A DNA stretch of 5,050 bases from Bacteroidales bacterium (GTDB taxonomy: Bacteria; Bacteroidota; Bacteroidia; Bacteroidales; P3), in the NCBI GenBank assembly GCA_031271725.1, contig JAISVE010000161.1:1-5050 (forward strand), read 5' to 3'. This document shows positions 1 to 4,739 of this stretch, piece by piece. Under the pieces are notes generated by a model. The model was not told where the DNA came from. It saw nothing but the letters and a program-made list of their open reading frames with translations, and did no database searches. Both the position numbers and the translations under genes were made by a program. Within the stretch, counting starts at the first letter, position 1. Every line of letters starts with the position of its first letter.

Positions 1-1626
1 GCTTGGTACACCGTTGGAATGTTGGAAAATACTATGGGCAGATACGAAGAAGCGGATAAAGACTTGACAACTTTTCTTGAACACCCAAAAGCAACAAGTG
101 CCAAAGTGCGCGAGAAAGCACAACTTCTCCTTCTCAAAAATAAAGAGGCATTACGCCTAAGGCAAGAAACCGTTCCCTTTGAGCCTTTCAATTTGGGCGA
201 CAGCGTAAACAGTCAATATGATGAATACTTTCCTGTTCTTACGCTTGACGGAAAATCCCTTATTATGACTCGCCTGCATAAAAGGCAGGAGCCGGTATCT
301 CATTGGGAGGAAGATTTTTTTATATCTACCCGCGACTCTTCCGGCGCATGGACTAAGGCTGTGCGCATGCCTGAGCCGATAAATTCAAATGGCAATGAAG
401 GTGCCATGTCGCTTTCCGCAGACGGTCGTTATTTGTTTTTTGCCATGGAAGAAGAACGTAGGGAGTTTCGCGGAAATTCCTTTGATATTTGGGTTTCACG
501 TTTTATAAACGGCACGTGGGCAAAGCCCTTTAATCTCGGCAGACCTATTAATACTGAACATTGGGAGAGCCAACCTTCTTTTTCTTCTGACGGCAGAACG
601 CTTTATTTTGTTTCTAGCCGCCCGGGGGGATATGGACTGGCGGATATTTGGAAAAGCATACTTAATGATGACGGTTTCTGGTCTGAGCCCGAAAATCTCG
701 GTCCTGAAATCAACACCTCGGATATGGAGTCTTCACCCTTTATCCACCCCGACCAAAAAACGCTTTACTTTTCATCAAACGGACACCCCGGCTTTGGCGG
801 AATGGATTTGTTTGTAGCACGAATCGGTGCAAACGGCAGGTTTGAAAGACCTGTAAATCTCGGCTTTCCGATAAACACTCACGCAGACGAAAAAACCTTA
901 ACCGTAAACCGTACCGGCGACACTGCTTATTTTGCCTCAGATAAGTATAACGGTTTCGGCGGTAGCGACATCTATGCCTTTGCCCTGTACGAACAGGCAC
1001 GTCCGCAAACAGTTTCCTTTATGAGGGGACGTGTGTTGGATGCTGAGACAAAAGAGCCTCTTGAAGCGCGCTTTGAACTTATCAACCTTGAAACATCTGA
1101 GCAAAAAGTTCAATCCTATTCGGATAAAAAGTCGGGGAAATTTATTGTTGCCCTGCCTATAAATGAGCAGTACGCTCTTAATGTTTCAAAAGACGGTTAT
1201 CTTTTTTATTCCGAACATATAGCCTTAGATGAAAGCCATGCTGTAAATCCAATGGAGAAAGATGTTTTGCTTTCTAAAATAGTGGCAGGCGAAAAGCTAG
1301 TACTCAACAATATCTTTTTCGCTGTTGATAAAGCCGACTTGCGTAGCGAGTCATATCCGGAGTTGGAAAAACTTTATCAGTTGCTAATTAAAAATCCCTT
1401 ACTCCGTATAGAGGTTAGCGGGCATACCGACAATACCGGAAGTGCCGCACATAATCAAACTCTGTCCGAGCAAAGGGCTGCGGCAATTGTCAAGTATTTA
1501 GTTGATAAAGGTATTGCCGCCGAACGGCTTGTTTCTGTGGGCTACGGTTCGTCAAAACCAATAGCAGGCAACGACACGGAAGAAGGTCGCGCCCTTAACA
1601 GGCGTACGGAGGTTCAGATTATGTAA
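1..1626 (+). CDS. PorE-like TPR / PD40 beta-propeller / OmpA-domain envelope protein (5' end outside window)
   Basis: The frame is open from the first base (first codons Ala-Trp-Tyr-Thr-Val-Gly), so the ATG at 19 lies inside the gene and 541 C-terminal residues are visible. Numbering from the window's first codon: residues 1-55 are the end of a TPR-like helical region (GRYEEADKDL). Five PD40-type blades follow, with cores near 72-91, 132-149, 187-206, 241-259 and 294-314, linked by repeats of NLGxxIN and GxGxxDI. Residues 342-408 resemble a carboxypeptidase-regulatory-like domain. Residues 434-541 are an OmpA C-terminal domain with SGHTDNTG (Asp477) and NRRTEV, the residues that grip diaminopimelate in peptidoglycan. 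This order matches PorE (PG1058) of Porphyromonas gingivalis, which anchors the T9SS PorP/PorE complex to peptidoglycan. A T9SS sorting domain at the other end of the window fits. Bacteroidota carry several paralogues of this architecture, so no symbol is given. The protein is probably periplasmic and outer-membrane associated; its signal peptide is out of view. Confidence 0.88.
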   Translation, partial: AWYTVGMLENTMGRYEEADKDLTTFLEHPKATSAKVREKAQLLLLKNKEALRLRQETVPFEPFNLGDSVNSQYDEYFPVLTLDGKSLIMTRLHKRQEPVSHWEEDFFISTRDSSGAWTKAVRMPEPINSNGNEGAMSLSADGRYLFFAMEEERREFRGNSFDIWVSRFINGTWAKPFNLGRPINTEHWESQPSFSSDGRTLYFVSSRPGGYGLADIWKSILNDDGFWSEPENLGPEINTSDMESSPFIHPDQKTLYFSSNGHPGFGGMDLFVARIGANGRFERPVNLGFPINTHADEKTLTVNRTGDTAYFASDKYNGFGGSDIYAFALYEQARPQTVSFMRGRVLDAETKEPLEARFELINLETSEQKVQSYSDKKSGKFIVALPINEQYALNVSKDGYLFYSEHIALDESHAVNPMEKDVLLSKIVAGEKLVLNNIFFAVDKADLRSESYPELEKLYQLLIKNPLLRIEVSGHTDNTGSAAHNQTLSEQRAAAIVKYLVDKGIAAERLVSVGYGSSKPIAGNDTEEGRALNRRTEVQIM

Positions 1627-1731
1627 ATAAGCAGAGGTGTAATAACCCTTATAAAGAAATATTTAAAATATATAACCTATAAAATATAGAAAAACAGAAA
1701 AATAATTAACTGAATTTTTGTTCTTATTCTC

Positions 1732-1847
1732 ACAACTTCGAAATCTGCAAAATTTCTATCCGAGAATAAATTTCTGAAAATTCATGCTTCAAAGCGTGAA
1801 TTGTTCGTGTTTATTTGGATAAATGGTTTTGCAGAGCCTGAAGTTGT
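1732..1847. repeat. 116-nt nested imperfect inverted repeat (long fold-back)
   Basis: Three stacked stems can be drawn by eye. The outer stem pairs 1732-1752 with 1827-1847: 17 Watson-Crick pairs, one G-T and three central mismatches in 21. The middle stem pairs 1757-1761 with 1817-1821 and 1765-1770 with 1810-1815, separated by a small GAG/T bulge. The inner hairpin pairs AATTCATGCTT (1779-1789) with AAGCGTGAATT (1792-1802), with one G-T pair. Together they form one arm-like structure that fills most of the gap before the HTH gene. It could be a structured leader RNA, an operator array for the HTH protein, or a remnant of a small palindromic repeat element. No second copy is visible in this window, so the choice cannot be made here. 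Confidence 0.75.
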
Positions 1848-1880
1848 AAATAAATACTTAAAACAATTTCACGCTTTTTT
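1791..1880 (+). terminator. Alternative terminator-like hairpin next to the HTH gene start
   Basis: AAAGCGTGAATTGTT (1791-1805) can pair with 1862-1877 (core AACAATTTCACGCT), giving about 15 pairs with one bulged T. The 3' arm runs into a T6 run (1875-1880) that touches the ATG at 1881. The loop is long, about 56 nt. The 5' arm is the same sequence that forms the inner hairpin of the 1732-1847 fold-back, so the two folds exclude each other. This arrangement resembles a transcription attenuator, or a structure controlling access to the start codon. That role is inference; the long loop and short T run weaken it as a plain terminator. Confidence 0.35.
1801..1831 (+). promoter_or_regulatory. Possible Bacteroidetes promoter for the HTH gene
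   Basis: TGGTTTTG at 1824-1831 matches the -7 consensus TAnnTTTG at five of its six fixed positions, and a TTG at 1801-1803 lies 20 nt upstream, close to the usual -33 spacing. Transcription would start near 1838, leaving a leader of roughly 40 nt. The elements fall in the right half of the palindrome, so folding or protein binding there could affect them. Low-specificity match in AT-rich DNA. Confidence 0.25.
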
Positions 1881-2102
1881 ATGAAAACAAAACCACAAAT
1901 ACACATAGGCAATATTATCAGGCAACAATTAAAAGACGAAGGACGTACTTTAGTTTGGCTTGCTAAGCAAGTACATTGCGACAGCAGTAATCTTACAAAA
2001 CTCTTATCTAAAGACAATATTAATACGGACTTGCTATTTCGTATTTCCTCTGCATTAAATACTGATTTTTTTATTTATTTCTCAAACGACCTTTTCGTAT
2101 AG
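1881..2102 (+). CDS. Small XRE-type helix-turn-helix DNA-binding protein
   Basis: A 73-aa protein with a single predicted helix-turn-helix. The first HTH helix is near residues 23-31 (TLVWLAKQV), the turn is HCDS, and the recognition helix is near 35-44 (SNLTKLLSKD). The tail, NTDLLFRISSALNTDFF, is typical of a family of very short HTH proteins common in Bacteroidales that begin with HIG and end with a D-FF motif after the LL-RIS helix. There is no effector, dimerisation or toxin domain. The ATG at 1881 is chosen because it precedes the conserved HIG motif by seven residues and nothing similar lies upstream. There is no Shine-Dalgarno site; a T6 run abuts the start codon. The inverted half-sites TTCATGCT, AGCGTGAA and TTCACGCT just upstream are natural candidates for autoregulatory binding, which is inference. 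The target genes are unknown; the downstream Bor and barrel genes are possible. Confidence 0.8.
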   Translation: MKTKPQIHIGNIIRQQLKDEGRTLVWLAKQVHCDSSNLTKLLSKDNINTDLLFRISSALNTDFFIYFSNDLFV

Positions 2103-2132
2103 GTAAAAACTACCTGTTTTATTGTTTTTTTT
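2099..2132 (+). terminator. Probable weak intrinsic terminator after the HTH gene
   Basis: AGGTA (2101-2105) and TACCT (2111-2115) form a five-pair stem around an AAAAC loop, extendable by a T-G and an A-T pair at its base. A T-rich tail follows, TTTT at 2117-2120 and T8 at 2125-2132. The stem begins at the stop codon. It is short, so termination may be partial. Confidence 0.45.
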
Positions 2133-2188
2133 CCTGATAATGGGTAAATAATTCAATTAAAAAGCCTATATATCAACAAAATATGACT

Positions 2189-2196
2189 TACCTTTG
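2189..2196 (+). promoter_or_regulatory. Bacteroidetes -7 promoter box upstream of the Bor-like gene
   Basis: TACCTTTG, followed by CAG, is an exact match to the Bacteroidetes sigma-ABfr -7 consensus TAnnTTTG. Transcription would start about 2202-2205, leaving a leader of roughly 60 nt. No TTG is found at the expected -33 position (about 2163-2170), so that half is weak or absent. The box lies where a longer reading of the next gene from TTG 2194 would begin, which argues against that longer start. Confidence 0.6.
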
Positions 2197-2225
2197 CAGT
2201 ACAATTATATTAACAAATTAAAATT

Positions 2226-2247
2226 GTCTGTTTGTAAGGAGGCAGAC
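2226..2247 (+). other. Leader hairpin holding an AAGGAGG sequence
   Basis: GTCTG (2226-2230) pairs with CAGAC (2243-2247), extendable by T-G wobble pairs. The span between them contains AAGGAGG (2236-2242). That purine run is 23 nt before the ATG at 2266, too far to act as a normal Shine-Dalgarno site for it. It may be chance, a regulatory leader stem, or a decoy. The nearer ATTAAAAAA before the ATG is the kind of A-rich leader usual in Bacteroidota. Confidence 0.35.
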
Positions 2248-2265
2248 ATTAAACTAATTAAAAAA

Positions 2266-2556
2266 ATGAAGAAAGTATTTTATTTTATTGCAATATTTAT
2301 TATTTCGTTCTCTATGACTTCCTGTTATGTTCACAAATATTCAGTGGGCGAAGGTTCAAAAACGGGAGAAAAGATTAAACAAAAAAATCATTTCTTTATA
2401 GCAGGATTGGCTCCCGGAAATCTATCTAACCCTTCAAAAATGGCAGGTGATGCTAAAAATTACGACGTAAAAACAAAAATTTCCTTTGGAGATGGATTGC
2501 TTAGCATAATAACATTTGGGATTTATACTCCATCAACTACAGTTGTAACAAAATAA
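2266..2556 (+). CDS. Bor-family outer-membrane lipoprotein
   Basis: A 96-aa lipoprotein. Residues 1-19 are a signal peptide (MKKVFYFIAIFIISF core) and the lipobox is MTSC with lipidated Cys20. The mature part resembles bacteriophage lambda Bor / E. coli Iss: NHFFIAG matches the Bor HHFFVSG segment, and DGLLSIITFGIYTP matches NGLLGFITLGIYTP, in the same order and in a protein of almost the same length (lambda Bor is about 97 aa). Lambda Bor is a lysogeny-expressed lipoprotein linked to serum resistance; whether this one shares that is unknown. Lambda Bor's two C-terminal-half cysteines are missing here (KMAG and VVTK at those places). No acidic surface-export signal follows Cys20, so it may face the periplasm. 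ATG 2266 is chosen because it begins the signal peptide; the upstream extension runs through the promoter and leader hairpin. It has its own -7 box and terminator, so it is probably a single-gene unit. The Bor comparison is from memory of the family. Confidence 0.8.
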   Translation: MKKVFYFIAIFIISFSMTSCYVHKYSVGEGSKTGEKIKQKNHFFIAGLAPGNLSNPSKMAGDAKNYDVKTKISFGDGLLSIITFGIYTPSTTVVTK

Positions 2557-2564
2557 TCAGAATT

Positions 2565-2603
2565 AACAGAGCATGTTTCAAGAAGCGGAACATGCTCTGT
2601 TTT
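2565..2603 (+). terminator. Strong stem terminator after the Bor-like gene
   Basis: AACAGAGCATGTT (2565-2577) and AACATGCTCTGTT (2589-2601) are perfect 13-nt complements. The stem extends inward by a T-G and a C-G pair, leaving a 7-nt loop. It starts nine bases after the TAA of the Bor-like gene. The T run is only four long (2600-2603), so some readthrough into the next two genes is possible. The ATG at 2573 lies within this stem and is not a credible start for the next gene. Confidence 0.8.
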
Positions 2604-2635
2604 GCATGCGACTTCCATACCGCAAATTTATACGT

Positions 2636-2890
2636 ATGAAAAAAGTACTTGTTATATCAGGATGGATAATTACAATAATCGGAATAATTCAAACGAGTAG
2701 ATGCCTCGCATACTATAATGAATTAACAGAATATGGAGAAGAATACGCATGTGGAACAGTCATAGGCTCAATACTACTAATTATCTGTGGTGCTTCTCTT
2801 TTGTTAGTCGGGATTTTTGTTATTGGAACTAAGAAAAGTGCAAATAAGCCAAATCGTAATTTGCATAAAATTGAGAAAAAAGCATATTAG
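2636..2890 (+). CDS. Small two-helix membrane protein, function unknown
   Basis: An 84-aa protein that I do not recognise. It has two hydrophobic segments, residues 4-20 (VLVISGWIITIIGIIQT) and about 43-65 (IGSILLIICGASLLLVGIF), joined by an acidic loop (YNELTEYGEEYACG). A basic tail (KKSANKPNRNLHKIEKK) follows, probably cytoplasmic by the positive-inside rule, so both ends would face the cytoplasm. ATG 2636 is preferred because it opens with MKK directly before the first helix; the longer frame starts inside the preceding terminator stem. No clear promoter or Shine-Dalgarno site is visible in the short gap. Its last 20 bases overlap the likely start of the beta-barrel gene, which suggests co-transcription and coupled translation. 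It could be a helper for the barrel or an unrelated small protein. The low GC and lack of a known domain make it possible, though less likely, that it is not expressed. Confidence 0.6.
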   Translation: MKKVLVISGWIITIIGIIQTSRCLAYYNELTEYGEEYACGTVIGSILLIICGASLLLVGIFVIGTKKSANKPNRNLHKIEKKAY

Positions 2891-4019
2891 AATCAAATTA
2901 TTATACCTGATTATTATATGCGTATCTTGTAGTGGATTTTCTTCCCAAAAAACATCTAATAATTATCATTTTGCAGTTTCGGCAGAAACCGGATTTATGA
3001 TTGATGTTTCAAGTATGTCAAATATATTTCAGGACGAACATGCCGGCAAAAAAGCGATAGAAGAAAGTTTTTATCACGGATATACGATGAAGTTTGCCAT
3101 ATCCAAGCCGGATAATAAATTTTCTTCACTATATCGTTTTCCAAAGTATGGTTTTGGAGTATATGTCGGAAGTTTTAATAATAGAAATATAGGCTATCCT
3201 ATGGCATTTTTCGGATGGATAGAAGTTCCGTTTCGATATTATAAACAAAGTCATAAATTTTCGTTCGGATATGGTGGTGAGTTCGGATTAGCATGTAATT
3301 TTAATCCTTATCAGAGGATTTCAAATCCTACAAATGTTTTTCTTGGTTCTAGTGGAAGTTATATATTGGGGGCATATCTTTATGCTGATTACCATGTTAA
3401 TAAATATGTATTAATAGGCATTAGCATTGGATTCCGACACTTTTCCAACGGTGCGTGGAAACAGCCTAATATAGGAGTTAATATATTTTCCCCTACAATC
3501 TCACTAAAAGGGAAAATAGACAATCCATTACCTGTGCAACATGGAGACTTGCAATTACCAAAATATACGCAAAGATGGAAATGGGGAGGAAAATTAGTTT
3601 TCGGAAGAAAACAGAACGGACTTGCAATACCATATTATTATAAGGTTCTTACCGGCATTACTTTATTAAAACAAATCTCTTACAAATACAGCATAGGTGC
3701 GGGATTAGAAACAACATTTTCAATCGGCAAAAAAGATGACCTGACATTAAGAACAAGTTGGAGGGATATTGTAAGTCCTTCTGTTGTCGGTTGCTGGGAA
3801 TGGTTTATATCTGAAAATTTTGTAGTTCCCATAGATATAGGTGTTTATCTGCTTCCTAAGAATTCAATAAACAATGAAAAATACCAAACTTATGCACGTA
3901 TAGGTATAAGGTATTATTTCACTCATAAATTTTGGGCAGGCATAACAGTGAAAGGGCATAGCAATGTTATTAATACTGTTGCCGATTTTTCAGAAATCGG
4001 AATAGGTTATCAAAACTAA
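2871..4019 (+). CDS. PagL-like / acyloxyacyl hydrolase family outer-membrane beta-barrel
   Basis: From TTG 2871 it is 382 aa: a basic n-region (RKKHIRIK), a hydrophobic core (LLYLIIICVSC) and probable cleavage near SGFSSQ. No in-frame ATG lies before 2997, which would cut the signal peptide and first strand; TTG 2817 would add residues ahead of the signal. The rest alternates as in an outer-membrane barrel (YGFGVYVGSF, FSFGYGGEFGLACNF, YILGAYLYADY). The diagnostic motif is FRHFSNGAWKQPNIGVN, with His190 and Ser192 matching the catalytic His/Ser of Pseudomonas PagL, a lipid A 3-O-deacylase; the third position, Glu in PagL, is Asn204 here. Conserved NPTNVFLGSS upstream also fits the Bacteroidota proteins annotated acyloxyacyl hydrolase, which are about twice as long as PagL. 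A second half ends GHSNVINTVADFSEIGIGY. The predicted role is lipid A acyl-chain removal at the outer membrane, but activity is not assured. It overlaps the two-helix protein gene by 20 nt and converges on the YiiX-like gene. Confidence 0.78.
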   Translation: MRKKHIRIKLLYLIIICVSCSGFSSQKTSNNYHFAVSAETGFMIDVSSMSNIFQDEHAGKKAIEESFYHGYTMKFAISKPDNKFSSLYRFPKYGFGVYVGSFNNRNIGYPMAFFGWIEVPFRYYKQSHKFSFGYGGEFGLACNFNPYQRISNPTNVFLGSSGSYILGAYLYADYHVNKYVLIGISIGFRHFSNGAWKQPNIGVNIFSPTISLKGKIDNPLPVQHGDLQLPKYTQRWKWGGKLVFGRKQNGLAIPYYYKVLTGITLLKQISYKYSIGAGLETTFSIGKKDDLTLRTSWRDIVSPSVVGCWEWFISENFVVPIDIGVYLLPKNSINNEKYQTYARIGIRYYFTHKFWAGITVKGHSNVINTVADFSEIGIGYQN

Positions 4020-4067
4020 AATATCACTTGGAACTGAGGAACTTTACAAGCATTACAAAGAAAGAAA

Positions 4068-4739
4068 TTAAAGTCTTATTAGGCGTTTATCTCTTGAAAG
4101 TGCTGTGGGATTACTGCCTTGAACGCCTTCCGGAATTGCCGTTCCGAGTTGTTTATACCACTCTACCCATTCGGGTAGAAATTCACCATTTAATTTGAAT
4201 GTCATTGGCGCAGTTTCAAAGAACTGCTTGCCGTTATTGGCGTAGCGAAACGCTTCTACAATTAATTCCGAACAGTAAAATTTATTTGTATCGGGTAGAT
4301 ATGCGGAATCGTAGGGCTTGCCCAATTGCCTGATACTGTATTCTATTGCTTTGAAGATTAGGGCTTGATATTCTTTTTGCAGGCGATACACCTTAGTACA
4401 GGTGCGCGTAAGAAAACTGTCTAATGGTGTGAGGCATACTCCTTCGTCAATTGCTTCTATAACGTACATTGCGCCCCTGTCTTGCCTCTCCCCTGTTATG
4501 TTTGAAACACTACTACTGCAAACAGCCATTCCTGCGTGCACATATCCTTGTGTGCCGGCAATTTGCGTAACCTTATCTATAGCTTTACTTAAAGTGCTTC
4601 CGGTGGACGTTTGAAACAGCAAATCGCCATTGCATATTTGCCCCTTGCAGCAGTCTCCCCCCCCCTTGCCTCTGCTCTTATTCCCACCTCCGCAGGCTGA
4701 TACTGCCAACAGTATTATGAAAAGGAAAAAAAATCTCAC
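4068..4739 (-). CDS. YiiX/YebB-like permuted NlpC/P60 cysteine hydrolase, lipoprotein
   Basis: A 223-aa lipoprotein: signal peptide MRFFFLFIILLAVSAC with lipobox VSAC (Cys16), then a Gly/Lys linker with CCKGQIC (30-36). The catalytic domain has GDLLF (38-42), YVHAGMAV with probable catalytic His68, YVIEA with Glu95, and KPYDSAYLPDTNKFYCSELI with probable nucleophile Cys156. The C-terminal LGTAIPEGVQGSNPTALSR is typical of complete family members. In this circularly permuted fold the His strand precedes the Cys helix. Substrates of the family are poorly known; peptidoglycan peptides, lipids or amides have been considered. It probably acts at the periplasmic face of the envelope. Eight cysteines is high for an exported protein and suggests disulfides. 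The start is GTG 4739, the only one that keeps the signal peptide; it overlaps the upstream gene's TGA as GTGA, implying translational coupling. The 5' coding region holds a T8 and a G9 tract. No terminator is clear in the 48-nt convergent gap. Confidence 0.85.
   Translation of the reverse strand: MRFFFLFIILLAVSACGGGNKSRGKGGGDCCKGQICNGDLLFQTSTGSTLSKAIDKVTQIAGTQGYVHAGMAVCSSSVSNITGERQDRGAMYVIEAIDEGVCLTPLDSFLTRTCTKVYRLQKEYQALIFKAIEYSIRQLGKPYDSAYLPDTNKFYCSELIVEAFRYANNGKQFFETAPMTFKLNGEFLPEWVEWYKQLGTAIPEGVQGSNPTALSRDKRLIRL
4657..4665 (-). repeat. G9 mononucleotide tract inside the YiiX-like gene
   Basis: Nine consecutive C on the plus strand, G9 in the coding strand, cover the end of Lys25 and codons 26-28 (Gly-Gly-Gly). 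It sits between the lipobox and the catalytic domain. Read in the other two frames, the gene meets stop codons at 4585-4587 (one G added) and 4589-4591 (one G lost), so slippage would abolish the enzyme while leaving the signal peptide. The tract uses GGG for Gly repeatedly rather than mixed codons. Confidence 0.85.
4726..4733 (-). repeat. T8 tract in the signal-peptide codons of the YiiX-like gene
   Basis: Eight A on the plus strand, T8 in the coding strand, start two codons after the GTG and encode Phe3-Phe5. It is a second site where slippage would shift the frame almost at the start. T runs of this length are common in AT-rich signal peptide codons, so this one alone is weak evidence of anything special. 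Confidence 0.6.

Noticed and set aside
608..817. Plus-strand 69-aa reading frame inside the PorE-like gene
   Set aside because: It is an out-of-frame shadow of the PD40 repeats, with no domain.
740..1000. Minus-strand 86-aa reading frame inside the PorE-like gene
   Set aside because: Its Arg/Cys-rich composition is a shadow of the beta-propeller codons on the other strand.
1732..1847. Integron attC site
   Set aside because: The size and imperfect palindrome fit, but the ends do not match RYYYAAC and GTTRRRY, there is no integrase in view, and only one copy is present.
1811..2017. Minus-strand 68-aa reading frame across the palindrome and HTH gene
   Set aside because: It is antisense to the well-supported HTH gene and has no recognisable domain or signal.
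2194..2265. N-terminal extension of the Bor-like protein from TTG 2194
   Set aside because: It starts inside the -7 box, runs through the leader hairpin and would bury the lipoprotein signal peptide.
2573..2635. N-terminal extension of the two-helix protein from ATG 2573
   Set aside because: The start codon lies in the stem of the Bor-like gene's terminator, and the extra residues have no membrane or domain character.
2559..2736. Direct repeat GAATTAACAGA (near 2560 and 2722)
   Set aside because: Eleven bases in AT-rich DNA, with no extended flanking similarity; probably chance.
4042..4060. Terminator between the converging barrel and YiiX-like genes
   Set aside because: Only a CTTT/AAAG pairing with a long loop can be drawn, and no T run follows on either strand.
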